A stretch of 64,000 nt of DNA from Tenacibaculum ovolyticum DSM 18103 (GCF_000430545.1 NZ_KE387165.1:248728-312727); one strand, 5' to 3'; positions 8,644-17,829 are shown, counted from the first letter of the stretch. Numbers and translations are program-made. Notes: generated by a model from the sequence alone, not told the origin.

Positions 8644-8692
8644 TTAAGAAAGAAAAAGTCATTATTTTAAATAATGGCTTTTTCTTTCTTAA
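8644..8692 (+). terminator. Terminator after the barrel protein gene
   Basis: A long imperfect hairpin runs from TTAAGAAAGAAAAAG (8644-8658) to CTTTTTCTTTCTTAA (8678-8692), with ATTATT/AATAAT near the loop and one G-T pair. It starts 9 bp after the stop codon. Confidence 0.75.
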
Positions 8693-8740
8693 CTAATGAA
8701 AGTCAAACAAAGCTAAAACGACTAACTGCCTACAATTTTG

Positions 8741-8748
8741 TAAATTTG
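8741..8748 (+). promoter_or_regulatory. -7 element before the GAF-domain gene
   Basis: TAAATTTG, a match to TAnnTTTG, lies 22 nt before the ATG at 8770. A clear -33 TTG is lacking. Confidence 0.45.
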
Positions 8749-8769
8749 CAATAGCTATAATATAATTTT

Positions 8770-11157
8770 ATGGAAGTTAGAAAATTAGAAGAATTTAAGA
8801 ATATTGAATTACCATTGCAACTAAACATTAGCTTCGCAAGAATATACACGATGCTTAAAGAGTATGCTAGTGACAACTTTAAAGACCATCCTTTTAACAT
8901 CTCTGCTAATTTATTAGTAAAAGAAGTTGAAGAGCATCCTGAGCTTATTAATGGTTTTTCTGATGTTTCTTTGTTAAAAAAGCACGAAGCAATTATCGAT
9001 ATTTTATTAGAGGCTTTATTTCCTGAAATACTAACCTTAAATGAAATTAAAGCGGCTACAGTTCCTTTTTCTTTCACTTCTTTTAAATTCACAAAACGTT
9101 TTGAAAACATTCTTAAAAACGCAGGTGATGGATATGAATTAAAAGTTAGAAATTTTGAAGATGATAAAATGTACATCATGGCATGTACTTTTATTTTAAA
9201 TACTGTTTACCAACATCCGATAGACTTAAAACGTCCTTTCTTTTTTGATATTCCTGATAAAAAAACTGAGTTAATAAAACATTATCGAGTTGCTTTTAAT
9301 GGCGATTTTATGGATATTACTCCTACTGAGAATGCTCCAAAAATTACAGAAGAGGATATTAAAATTCTTTTAGATAATTATGACAATATTGATATTTGGA
9401 AAGAAAAATTCCCGTTAAACAGCTATATATTCAAAGGTTTTGGGCTTATGACCTTGTTTGATGTTACTGCTGATGAGAACATTTCATCTATAAGAACAAG
9501 TTTATTACAAAAAGATGATGGTCGTATTGTAGAAAAACTTCGTAAGGATTTAAGTGAATTTTATAATATAAAAGATTTACAAGTAGGTTTTTCAGTATTT
9601 GACACCTCTGATTTCTCTTTACAATCAACACGTATTAAAAAATCTGAAAGCATTATACTATCAGATCATGAAAAGAAAATATCATGTAACACCTTTTTTT
9701 GTAATAACATAATTAATAAAGTTTTTGAAAAGCAAGAGATAGTTGCAATCTCTGATTCTGAAAAATATGGAAGATCATCAAATGACTTTTCTAAAATCTT
9801 AAAAGAAAAAAATATTGGTAGTATTTTGTTAATACCAATTAAAGCAAATAAAAACAACGATTTAGCTTTATTAGAAATAGCTTCACCAAGAGCTTATGAA
9901 TTAAATTCTGTAAATCAACAAAAGTTAAAAGACATTATTCCTGTTTTTAAAGCAGCTTTAGATCGTTCTTCTGAAGAATATTTAAATATTATAGAAGCAA
10001 CAATACAAGAACATTACACCTCTTTACACCCAACTGTAAAATGGCGATTTAACGAAGCCGCAGAGCAATACCAAGCTGATTTACACTCAAAAAAAGAAAA
10101 TATAAAAATTGAACAAATTGTATTTGAAAACGTATATCCTTTATACGGACAATCAGATATAAAAGGATCTTCTATTGCTAGAAATGAAGCTATTAAAGAA
10201 GATTTAATTACACAACTTAACTTAGCTATTTCAGTACTAAAAAAAGCATGTGAATCAGAAAAACTACCCATATACGATGAGTTGATGTTTCGTGTGAACG
10301 AGTACCTAAAAGAAGTTTTTAATGGTTTAAAAGCAGGAGATGAAATTGGTATACTTGATTTTTTAAAGAGAGATATTTACCCTGTTTTTACACATATTAA
10401 AGAAATAAACGCTCCTTTAGCTACTCTTGTAAACACCTACATGAGTCGTTTAGACACCAAACTACATGTTGTTTACGAAAAACGAAAAGCATATGAACAG
10501 AGTGTCACATTATTAAATGATGAGCTGTCTAATTTTATTGATTGCAGACAAGAAGACGCACAAGCAATGTTTCCCCACTACTTTGAACGATATAAAACTG
10601 ATGGTGTAGAGTATAATATGTATATCGGTAAATCTTTAACCAAAGAAAAAAAGTTTGACAAACTTTTTTTATACAACCTTAGGTTATGGCAACTACAAAT
10701 AATGTGTGAAATGGAAAATGTTGCAAACACTGCTCGAAAATCTATGAATCATGATTTACGTGTTGCCTCTTTAATACTTGTACACAGCAATCCTTTATCT
10801 ATAAAATTTAGAATGGATGAAAAACAATTTGATGTTGATGGAGCTTATAATATTCGTTATGAAATCATAAAAAAGAGAATAGACAAAGCACATATAAACG
10901 GAACCAACGAACGTCTTACTGCTCCTGGAAAAATTGCAATTGTTTACTCTCAAGATAAAGACGCTAAAGAATATCTAAAATATATTAAATACTTACAATC
11001 TAAAAATAAGCTAGGTAAAATAGAAAAACTAGAACTAGAAAATTTACAAGGTGTTTCTGGCTTAAAAGCTTTTCGTGTAGAAGTAATTTACCAAACTGAT
11101 TTTAATAGTAAAAAAACAATAACTATTGATGAATTAATAGGCGATTTTAAACAATAA
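8770..11157 (+). CDS. GAF-domain protein of unknown function
   Basis: A 795-residue cytoplasmic protein with no signal peptide or membrane helix. Its central part (about 235-410) resembles a GAF sensor fold, including FYNIKDLQVGFSVFD, NKVFEKQEIVAISD and IGSILLIPIKANKN. The N-terminal 230 residues and the C-terminal 380 residues are helical and match no domain that I recognise. There is no kinase, cyclase or output domain in the chain. Similar long GAF proteins are common single-copy genes in Flavobacteriaceae. It has its own promoter element and a strong terminator, so it is probably monocistronic. The ligand and role are unknown. Confidence 0.65.
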   Translation: MEVRKLEEFKNIELPLQLNISFARIYTMLKEYASDNFKDHPFNISANLLVKEVEEHPELINGFSDVSLLKKHEAIIDILLEALFPEILTLNEIKAATVPFSFTSFKFTKRFENILKNAGDGYELKVRNFEDDKMYIMACTFILNTVYQHPIDLKRPFFFDIPDKKTELIKHYRVAFNGDFMDITPTENAPKITEEDIKILLDNYDNIDIWKEKFPLNSYIFKGFGLMTLFDVTADENISSIRTSLLQKDDGRIVEKLRKDLSEFYNIKDLQVGFSVFDTSDFSLQSTRIKKSESIILSDHEKKISCNTFFCNNIINKVFEKQEIVAISDSEKYGRSSNDFSKILKEKNIGSILLIPIKANKNNDLALLEIASPRAYELNSVNQQKLKDIIPVFKAALDRSSEEYLNIIEATIQEHYTSLHPTVKWRFNEAAEQYQADLHSKKENIKIEQIVFENVYPLYGQSDIKGSSIARNEAIKEDLITQLNLAISVLKKACESEKLPIYDELMFRVNEYLKEVFNGLKAGDEIGILDFLKRDIYPVFTHIKEINAPLATLVNTYMSRLDTKLHVVYEKRKAYEQSVTLLNDELSNFIDCRQEDAQAMFPHYFERYKTDGVEYNMYIGKSLTKEKKFDKLFLYNLRLWQLQIMCEMENVANTARKSMNHDLRVASLILVHSNPLSIKFRMDEKQFDVDGAYNIRYEIIKKRIDKAHINGTNERLTAPGKIAIVYSQDKDAKEYLKYIKYLQSKNKLGKIEKLELENLQGVSGLKAFRVEVIYQTDFNSKKTITIDELIGDFKQ

Positions 11158-11190
11158 AATATCTTATCACTAAATCGTGATAAGATATTT
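11157..11190. terminator. Bidirectional terminator between convergent genes
   Basis: Perfect 14-bp arms AAATATCTTATCAC (11157-11170) and GTGATAAGATATTT (11177-11190) enclose a 6-nt loop. The hairpin lies between the GAF gene (plus) and the HD/Pycsar-effector-like gene (minus) and can serve both. Confidence 0.85.
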
Positions 11191-11194
11191 TGTT

Positions 11195-12403
11195 TTATAC
11201 TGCGCTTACAGTTTCTTGTATTTGAAATGCAACTGCAAAGGCAACTACACTTATAATTATACCAATCATAAAAACCGTATAAGTTGTTCTTAATAATTTA
11301 TACTTTCTATTTAAAACTAGCCCTAAAAAGTATAAATCTTTAGTAAGCGAACCATATAAATAATCACGGTCTTTCATCATTTCATTCATTCCCCATTCAA
11401 AATCTGGTAAATTCATTTGATGAAAATTCCCAAAAAAAAGTAAATTTACTTTCTTATTCGCTACATCTTCTTTGGTAAACTTACCTTCTGTTACGTTTGG
11501 TCGAGTTGCCATAACAGATAAAATAATAGAAGCAACTGTAAATATTATAAAAATTAATGATGGTATAATTAAATAATGATTCGACGGATTATCTAACTTA
11601 GGAATTAAAGTAGACAATGCCATAGAAATAATAATTGCATTTACTGACAATAAAATATTTGCTTTCGTATCAGCAATATCACTTAAAGTGATGTGGTTTC
11701 TTAAAGCAACACGAAACATTGTTTCGATACCACGCTCTGGTAACTCAACTTTATTTTTCTTAAACGCTAACTCTTCTTTTTTCTGTTTTAACTTTACACC
11801 CTCTTGTGTTATTTTTTTTTGATCTTTTAACAACTGGGCTAAATTCTTACTTTCTCCCTTACTCCAATTTTTAGCAGCAAAATCAGTGTAAAATCGATGA
11901 TTTGTTAAAAATTGAATATTTTCTTCATTCCACTTTGCATCAGAAACAACATATCCTTTTGTTAACTCCCATTCTTTACGTAGCAAAGAAGTATAATCAC
12001 CAAAATTTTTGCTTCCTATATGAGCACAATCTGCATCACGAATAACTTTCTCTAATTCATTTAATGGGCTCACTCCCATTTTTGTTGCAAAGATGAGTTT
12101 TGAAACCGTCTGAATAACATCATCAGACACTTTATGCTTTCTTAAAAAAACCTCAGCTACCTTAATACTTTCTTCTTCATGATTTTCTATTGATTCCATA
12201 TAGCCTACATCATGAAACCAAGCTGCTATGAGTACTATTTCTGCAGACTTTTCATCAATAGCCATTCCCTCAATTAATTCTTTTGTTTTTTCAACAACAC
12301 GTTGTGTATGAGAAATGGAATGATAAACAAATGATGCTTTTAAATTCTCATTTAAAAGATTAATCACAAATTTTTCTACTTCAATCAATAAATCTTTCAT
12401 CAA
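11195..12403 (-). CDS. HD-domain phosphohydrolase fused to a Pycsar-effector-like membrane module
   Basis: A 402-residue protein in two parts. Residues 22-150 form an HD phosphohydrolase domain with the metal ligands visible: H32, H64-D65 in AAWFHDVGY, and the late Asp in IRDADCAHIG (121-130). After a charged linker rich in Lys and Glu (185-225) comes a module (228-395) with MFRVALRNHITLSDIADTKA, two hydrophobic helices (253-268, 278-298), and a last helix (about 372-392). That module matches the PycTM/DUF5706 family found as membrane effectors in Pycsar anti-phage systems. No cyclase gene is adjacent, and Flavobacteriaceae commonly carry this fusion, so it may be a housekeeping signalling protein and not defence. 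The domain calls are firm; the ligand is unknown. Confidence 0.75.
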   Translation of the reverse strand: MMKDLLIEVEKFVINLLNENLKASFVYHSISHTQRVVEKTKELIEGMAIDEKSAEIVLIAAWFHDVGYMESIENHEEESIKVAEVFLRKHKVSDDVIQTVSKLIFATKMGVSPLNELEKVIRDADCAHIGSKNFGDYTSLLRKEWELTKGYVVSDAKWNEENIQFLTNHRFYTDFAAKNWSKGESKNLAQLLKDQKKITQEGVKLKQKKEELAFKKNKVELPERGIETMFRVALRNHITLSDIADTKANILLSVNAIIISMALSTLIPKLDNPSNHYLIIPSLIFIIFTVASIILSVMATRPNVTEGKFTKEDVANKKVNLLFFGNFHQMNLPDFEWGMNEMMKDRDYLYGSLTKDLYFLGLVLNRKYKLLRTTYTVFMIGIIISVVAFAVAFQIQETVSAV

Positions 12404-12490
12404 AAAAGTTTTTGCTAAATTAAATATAATATTTAACTCTTATTAAACGTAAGTTTGACGTGATTAAAACGACTACCTTACTATAAAAAT

Positions 12491-12535
12491 AATATAGTAC
12501 AAAATCAATATCATCAATTGATAATGTACTATATT
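12491..12535. promoter_or_regulatory. Nested palindromes between divergent genes
   Basis: AATATAGTACA (12491-12501) and TGTACTATATT (12525-12535) form a perfect 11-bp inverted repeat with a 23-nt spacer. The spacer contains the palindrome ATCAATTGAT (12513-12522). The site lies 88 bp from the HD/Pycsar-like start and 57 bp from msrB, in the middle of their divergent promoter region, so it may be an operator. Confidence 0.4.
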
Positions 12536-12591
12536 TTTTGTTCAATTTTTCATATTTTTAATAACAAAATAATTAAAGAAAGAACCCTGAT

Positions 12592-13038
12592 ATGCTAACT
12601 TGGAAAAAAATTATACATTTTGCCGTAAACGGAAATCCAACACCTATAAAAAGAGTTTATAAAACTGAAGCTGAATGGCAGAAATTACTAACACCTGAAC
12701 AATATAGAATTACACGTTTAAAAGGAACTGAGCGTCCTTTCTCAGGCGAATTATGTACTTCTTATGATGAAGGTAAATATAATTGCATTTGTTGTGATAC
12801 TCCTTTATTTGATTCAACAATTAAATTTGACTCAAGTTCTGGCTGGCCTAGTTTTACCCAACCAATTACAGAAAATGCAATTCAATATCATAGAGATATA
12901 ACATTAGGAATGGTTCGCGTAGAAGTTTTATGTAATACTTGCGATGCTCATTTAGGTCATGTTTTTCCTGATGGTCCAGAACCTAGTGGGTTAAGATATT
13001 GTATTAATTCAGAATCTATGCAACTAGATAAAAAGTAG
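12592..13038 (+). CDS. msrB: Peptide-methionine (R)-S-oxide reductase MsrB
   Basis: MsrB reduces the R epimer of methionine sulfoxide in proteins. The 148-residue chain has the two zinc-binding cysteine pairs (NCICCD and CNTCDAH), the SSGWPSF substrate loop, the GHVFPDGP motif and the catalytic cysteine in RYCINSESMQ near the C-terminus. There is no signal peptide, so the enzyme is cytoplasmic. It is followed after 34 bp by msrA and then by a glutaredoxin-like gene, forming a complete methionine-repair unit. The ATG at 12592 is the only start compatible with family length. Confidence 0.95.
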   Translation: MLTWKKIIHFAVNGNPTPIKRVYKTEAEWQKLLTPEQYRITRLKGTERPFSGELCTSYDEGKYNCICCDTPLFDSTIKFDSSSGWPSFTQPITENAIQYHRDITLGMVRVEVLCNTCDAHLGHVFPDGPEPSGLRYCINSESMQLDKK

Positions 13039-13072
13039 TATCAATTTAAAACACAATGTTATTCCGAATAAA

Positions 13073-13609
13073 ATGAATAAAGATTTACAACTAGCTACCT
13101 TAGGTGGTGGATGTTTTTGGTGTACCGAAGCCGTTTTTCAAGAAGTAAAAGGAGTTGAAAAAATTATTTCTGGTTATGCAGGGGGAAATGCTCCTGGTCA
13201 CCCAACATATCGTGAAGTTTGTTCTGGTTTAACAGGGCATGCAGAAGTTATACAAATTACTTTTGATGCAGCTGTTATTTCATATCAAGACATATTAGTT
13301 ATTTTTATGACAACACACGACCCTACAACGTTAAATAGACAAGGTGCCGATCGTGGAACAGCATATCGTTCTGTTATTTTTTATCATAACGATACTCAAA
13401 AGGAAGTTGCAGAAATAATTGCTAAAGAAGTTACTCCTTATTATGAAAATCCAATCGTAACAGAAATTAGTTCTTATACTATTTTTTATGAAGCTGAAGC
13501 TGCACATCAAAATTATTATAGAGAAAATCAAACGCAAGGTTATTGCAGTTTTGTAATTACCCCCAAATTAGCAAAACTTCGCAAACTACATGCTCATAAA
13601 CTAAAATAA
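13073..13609 (+). CDS. msrA: Peptide-methionine (S)-S-oxide reductase MsrA
   Basis: MsrA reduces the S epimer of methionine sulfoxide. The catalytic motif GGGCFWCTEAVF (about residues 11-22) is present, with the partner conserved segments SGYAGG, GHAEV and DRGTAYRS. The 178-residue length is normal for a single-domain MsrA. The next gene starts directly at the base after the stop (TAAATG), suggesting translational coupling to the glutaredoxin-like protein, which could recycle the enzyme. Confidence 0.96.
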   Translation: MNKDLQLATLGGGCFWCTEAVFQEVKGVEKIISGYAGGNAPGHPTYREVCSGLTGHAEVIQITFDAAVISYQDILVIFMTTHDPTTLNRQGADRGTAYRSVIFYHNDTQKEVAEIIAKEVTPYYENPIVTEISSYTIFYEAEAAHQNYYRENQTQGYCSFVITPKLAKLRKLHAHKLK

Positions 13610-13852
13610 ATGACTATTAAATTATATGGAGCTGAAAGGTGCCATAAAACACAATACTATAAAACTTTTTTTAAAACGCGTAATTTACATTACGCGTTTT
13701 TAGATGTTGAGAAAAATGAAATATTTGCTGAAGAACTAAGAGATTTATACGAAAACAGAAAGCTTAATTTTCCGACAATTCTTATCGGTAAGAAAAAGTT
13801 AAGAAATCCGACTGAGAAAGAATTAAATAAATGGCTAGAAAAATTTATTTAG
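13610..13852 (+). CDS. Glutaredoxin-like protein with a single active-site cysteine
   Basis: An 80-residue protein with the thioredoxin-like pattern of small glutaredoxins. It has a first strand TIKLYGA, an active-site turn RCHKTQYY, the strand YAFLDVEKN, the cis-proline region NFPTILIGKKKLRNPTE and a last helix. The site is C-H-K-T, so only the first cysteine is kept, as in monothiol-type proteins. The ATG abuts the msrA stop codon, so it is certainly co-transcribed. By context it probably serves as a reductant or deglutathionylation partner for MsrA/MsrB; that is inference. Confidence 0.75.
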   Translation: MTIKLYGAERCHKTQYYKTFFKTRNLHYAFLDVEKNEIFAEELRDLYENRKLNFPTILIGKKKLRNPTEKELNKWLEKFI

Positions 13853-13876
13853 CTATAAAACCTATTCAAATTCTGA

Positions 13877-15100
13877 TTGAAAATGAAAAATATTAATTTA
13901 AATATCACAAATAAAAAAGGGCATAAACTACAAGCTTATTTAGAATTGCCTGCCAATCAAAAACCACAGTACTTTGCCATTTTTGCCCATTGTTTTACCT
14001 GTAGCAGTACTTTAGGAGCCGTTAAAAATATAAGTAAAACTTTAACCAAACATGGTTTTGGTGTTTTACGTTTTGATTTTACCGGACTAGGACGTAGTGA
14101 AGGCGATTTCTCTGAAAGTCACTTTTCTGCAAATGTTGACGATTTAATTGCTGTAAATAATCATTTAACAGAACACTATAAAGCACCTAGTTTATTAATT
14201 GGTCATTCATTAGGAGGCGCAGCAGTTATTGTTGCTGCTTCAAAAATAAAAAACATTAAAGCAGTTGCTACCGTTGGAGCTCCCGCTAATGTAAGCCATG
14301 TAAAACATTTATTTTCTCATGGAATAGAAGAGGTTAAATTAAAAGGAAATATTGAAGTAAATATTGGAGGGAGACCTTTTAAAATTAATGAAGAATTTGT
14401 TACTGATTTCGATAAGACTAATTTACCCGAAATTACTAAAAACCTAAAAAAACCAATTCTTATTTTACATTCTCCTATTGATAGTATTGTAGGTATTAAT
14501 AATGCTCAAGAACTTTATTTAAACGCACATCATCCTAAAAGCTTTGTTAGTTTAGACAATGCAGATCATTTACTCTCTAAAGCAACAGATAGCATTTATG
14601 CAGGTAATATTATTGGTGCTTGGGTAACAAGATATTTCCCGAAACTAGAAAATAAAAATTTAGATACAAATGAAGAACAACTTGTAGGGCATCTTAATTT
14701 AATAGAAGATAATTTTACAACTACAATTCAATCTAAAAACCACACACTAATTGCTGATGAACCAGCATCTATTGGTGGAAATAATTTTGGTCCTTCGCCT
14801 TACGAATATTTAAGTACAGCTTTAATTGCCTGCACAGCAATGACACTTAAAATGTATGCTGAACGTAAAAAATGGGATTTAAAAGAGGTTTTTGTATATG
14901 TTACACATTCAAAAAAACACAGTGACGATTTAGGAATAGAACTAGAAAAACCTACCTTTTTAGACCACATAGATAAAAAATTAAAGTTTGTTGGTAATTT
15001 AGACGAAAAACAGATTAATAGATTAAAACAAATAGCATCTAAATGCCCCGTACATAAAACCTTAGAGAGTAAAGTTATTTTTAACACAACCATTCAATAA
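13877..15100 (+). CDS. Alpha/beta hydrolase fused to OsmC-family peroxidase domain
   Basis: A 407-residue fusion. Residues 1-255 are an alpha/beta hydrolase with an oxyanion segment HCFTCSS, the nucleophile elbow GHSLGGA (Ser about 111) and a late His in NADHLLS. Residues 265-405 are an OsmC/Ohr-type domain with the two redox cysteines in ALIACTAMTLKMYA and SKCPVHKTLESK. OsmC domains reduce organic hydroperoxides, and the hydrolase may release the peroxide substrate from an ester. This fusion is known as a bifunctional family in several phyla. It follows the msr-glutaredoxin genes after 24 bp and fits the redox theme. Confidence 0.88.
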   Translation: MKMKNINLNITNKKGHKLQAYLELPANQKPQYFAIFAHCFTCSSTLGAVKNISKTLTKHGFGVLRFDFTGLGRSEGDFSESHFSANVDDLIAVNNHLTEHYKAPSLLIGHSLGGAAVIVAASKIKNIKAVATVGAPANVSHVKHLFSHGIEEVKLKGNIEVNIGGRPFKINEEFVTDFDKTNLPEITKNLKKPILILHSPIDSIVGINNAQELYLNAHHPKSFVSLDNADHLLSKATDSIYAGNIIGAWVTRYFPKLENKNLDTNEEQLVGHLNLIEDNFTTTIQSKNHTLIADEPASIGGNNFGPSPYEYLSTALIACTAMTLKMYAERKKWDLKEVFVYVTHSKKHSDDLGIELEKPTFLDHIDKKLKFVGNLDEKQINRLKQIASKCPVHKTLESKVIFNTTIQ

Positions 15101-15179
15101 AACAAAATTAGAAACATTAAAAGAGTGTGTTTTAATATGTAAAATTTGTAAAACATCGTTTAAATAATTTTGATACAAT

Positions 15180-15187
15180 TATCTTTG
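15180..15187 (+). promoter_or_regulatory. -7 element of the selO promoter
   Basis: TATCTTTG ends 4 nt before the ATG at 15192, the same arrangement as in front of era. A very short or missing leader is implied. No TTG is seen at -33. Confidence 0.5.
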
Positions 15188-15191
15188 TAAA

Positions 15192-16757
15192 ATGAAGCTT
15201 AACATTCAAGATACTTTTAATAAACAATTACCTGCCGATAAAATTTTAGACAACTCTAGACGACAAGTTTTAGATGCTTGCTTTTCATTTGTTGAACCTA
15301 AAAAAACAGCAGCCCCTAAATTACTACACACTTCTAACGAAATGCTAGAAGCAATAGGACTTACTAGAGATGATGCTAAATCTGATGAATTCTTAGCTGT
15401 TTTCTCAGGTAATAAAGTACTAGAAAACACGCATCCGTTTGCAATGTGTTATGGCGGGCATCAATTTGGCAATTGGGCTGGTCAGTTAGGTGATGGTCGT
15501 GCCATTAATTTAACCGAAGTTGTACACAATAATAAACGCTGGGCAATTCAATTAAAAGGTTCAGGTGAAACACCATATTCTAGAACGGCAGATGGTTTAG
15601 CTGTATTACGATCATCAATTAGAGAATATTTGTGTAGTGAAGCAATGTTTCATTTAGGTGTTCCTACAACGCGTGCTTTATCTTTAAGTTTATCTGGCGA
15701 TGAAGTTTTACGAGATGTATTATACAACGGTAATCCTGCCTACGAAAAAGGAGCAATTGTTTCTCGTTTAGCCCCAAGTTTTATTCGTTTTGGAAGTTTT
15801 GAAATTTTATCATCAAGAAAAAACACTCCAGCATTAGAAATGTTGGTTGATTATACTATTAAATATTTTTACCCTGAAATTACATCCGAAGGAAAACAAA
15901 AGTATCTTGATTTTTTAACTGAAGTAAGAAATCGTACAATCGATATGATTGTGCATTGGCAGCGCGTTGGTTTTGTACATGGTGTTATGAATACCGACAA
16001 CATGTCTATTTTAGGTTTAACTATAGATTATGGCCCTTATGGTTGGCTAGAAGGCTATGATGCTGGCTGGACACCAAATACAACAGATAACCAACATAAG
16101 CGATACCGTTACGGAAATCAAGCACAAATAGGTTTGTGGAACTTGTTTCAATTAGCAAATGCTTTGTACCCTATTATTGAAGAAGTAGCGCCTATACAAG
16201 AAATTTTAGATGAATACTCTGAGATTTATAACAAAAAACAACATCAGATGATGAAATCGAAACTTGGTTTATTTTCTGATGATGCAAACGACAAGGAATT
16301 AATTGGCAGATTAGAAGAAACCTTACAGTTAACTGAAACTGACATGACGTTATTTTTTAGAAACTTGTCAAATATTTCAACAGAAGATACTTTTAACGAC
16401 GCCTTTAAAAAAGTTGAAGTTGCTTTTTATAAAATTGAAGAACTTACTAATGAATTAAAAAATCACTGGAAAGATTGGTTTACTCGTTATTTAAAAAGGT
16501 TAAAGCACGAGAATATTACAGATTCTGAAAGAAAAGAAAAAATGGATTTAACGAATCCAAAATATGTGTTACGAAATTATATGGCTCAATTAGCAATTGA
16601 CGCTGCAGATAAAGGAGATTATACTTTAATTGACGATTTATACCAGTTATTAAAAAATCCATATTCAGAACAAATAACACATGAAAAATGGTTTGCTAAA
16701 AGACCAGAATGGGCACGTCATAAAGTTGGTTGTTCAGCACTAAGTTGTAGTTCTTAA
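15192..16757 (+). CDS. selO: Protein adenylyltransferase SelO (YdiU)
   Basis: SelO is a pseudokinase-fold enzyme that transfers AMP from ATP to protein side chains and has been linked to redox homeostasis. The 521 residues include the KGSGETPYSRTADG phosphate-binding region, SSIREYLCSEAMFHLGVPTT, the active-site segment GFVHGVMNTDNMS, and IDYGPYGWLEGYD. The C-terminal CSALSCSS carries cysteine at the place where eukaryotic homologues have selenocysteine. It has its own promoter element, although it follows the redox genes in the same direction. Confidence 0.95.
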   Translation: MKLNIQDTFNKQLPADKILDNSRRQVLDACFSFVEPKKTAAPKLLHTSNEMLEAIGLTRDDAKSDEFLAVFSGNKVLENTHPFAMCYGGHQFGNWAGQLGDGRAINLTEVVHNNKRWAIQLKGSGETPYSRTADGLAVLRSSIREYLCSEAMFHLGVPTTRALSLSLSGDEVLRDVLYNGNPAYEKGAIVSRLAPSFIRFGSFEILSSRKNTPALEMLVDYTIKYFYPEITSEGKQKYLDFLTEVRNRTIDMIVHWQRVGFVHGVMNTDNMSILGLTIDYGPYGWLEGYDAGWTPNTTDNQHKRYRYGNQAQIGLWNLFQLANALYPIIEEVAPIQEILDEYSEIYNKKQHQMMKSKLGLFSDDANDKELIGRLEETLQLTETDMTLFFRNLSNISTEDTFNDAFKKVEVAFYKIEELTNELKNHWKDWFTRYLKRLKHENITDSERKEKMDLTNPKYVLRNYMAQLAIDAADKGDYTLIDDLYQLLKNPYSEQITHEKWFAKRPEWARHKVGCSALSCSS

Positions 16758-16805
16758 AAATTTGTACATTTATATCAATTCGGATATAGAAACTCACACT
16801 ACTAA

Positions 16806-17825
16806 ATGACGCACGAATTTAAGGAAATTGTACAGCAAGCTTTTATTAACCAACAGAATGGGATACAAAACGTATTAGCAACTGTTGTTGATTTAGATGG
16901 TTCTTCGTACAGAAAACCTGGAGTTAGAATGTTATTATCTTCTAACGGAAAAATAACTGGCGCCGTTAGTGGTGGTTGTGTAGAAAAAGAAGTGCAACGA
17001 AGAGCCTATTCTGTTTTTAAAAATGGAAAAGCAAAAATAATTGCTTATGATGGTCGGTACAGATTAGGTTGTGAAGGGGTTTTATATATTTTATTAGAGC
17101 CTTTTAAAATAACAACTCCTTTTATTGATGCTTTTCATGATACTTTAACAAATAGAAAACCATTTAAAATTCAATCTTTTTATGATAAAAAAGATGAAGT
17201 TTTTGGAGAATTTGGTTCTTTAATTCAGTTTCATGACACTCGAAAATTCACTTTTTCTGATGCTTTTAATCCAACAGTAAAAAACAAAACATTAGTTTTC
17301 GAGCAAGTTTTACAACCTTTATTCCGTTTATTAATTCTCGGAGGAGAACATGATGCTGTAAAATTATGCAAGCAAGCATCTCTATTAGGCTGGGAAGTTG
17401 ATGTAATTACTTCTATAAAAGACCCTAAACAATTACTCGATTTTCCTAGCGCAAAATCGGTAACAGCTCAAACTCCAGAAACGATTCATTTAAACGATAT
17501 AAATGAAAATACAGCGATTGTAATTATGAATCATAATTTTACATACGACCTTCGCTGGCTAGTAAAACTACAAGAAGAAAACCCTGTTTATATTGGTATT
17601 TTGGGTGCTGCAAAACGTAGAGAAAAATTATTAAATGAGTTATTTAATTTTGCTCCAGAAATACGTGATGTTTTTTTAGAAAAAATCCATACACCAGCCG
17701 GGCTAAATATTGGTGCTGAAACTCCTGAAGAAATTGCGCTATCTATTTTAGCTGAAATTTTATCAGTAATTCGTAAAAAAGAAGTTTTTTCATTGAAAAA
17801 AATAACTGGTAAAATACATACCTAA
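16806..17825 (+). CDS. XdhC/CoxF-family protein
   Basis: XdhC-type proteins bind molybdenum cofactor and help mature Mo hydroxylases such as xanthine dehydrogenase. The N-terminal XdhC domain contains VVDLDGSSYRKPGVRML, GAVSGGCVE and YDGRYRLGCEG. The C-terminal Rossmann domain (from about 175) contains LLILGGEHDAVKLCK and ends in the LNIGAETPEEIALSILAEIL motif. Length 339 is typical. The MocA-like gene follows after 4 bp, the classical pairing. No Mo hydroxylase subunit is encoded in this window, so the client enzyme must be elsewhere. Confidence 0.9.
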   Translation: MTHEFKEIVQQAFINQQNGIQNVLATVVDLDGSSYRKPGVRMLLSSNGKITGAVSGGCVEKEVQRRAYSVFKNGKAKIIAYDGRYRLGCEGVLYILLEPFKITTPFIDAFHDTLTNRKPFKIQSFYDKKDEVFGEFGSLIQFHDTRKFTFSDAFNPTVKNKTLVFEQVLQPLFRLLILGGEHDAVKLCKQASLLGWEVDVITSIKDPKQLLDFPSAKSVTAQTPETIHLNDINENTAIVIMNHNFTYDLRWLVKLQEENPVYIGILGAAKRREKLLNELFNFAPEIRDVFLEKIHTPAGLNIGAETPEEIALSILAEILSVIRKKEVFSLKKITGKIHT

Positions 17826-17829
17826 ATCA

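Noticed and set aside
8730..9179. 149-codon open frame on the minus strand
   Set aside because: It lies antisense within the start of the GAF-domain gene, which has family-like sequence and its own promoter element.
11195..12403. Complete Pycsar anti-phage operon
   Set aside because: No cyclase gene is adjacent on either side; neighbours are msrB and a GAF-domain gene.
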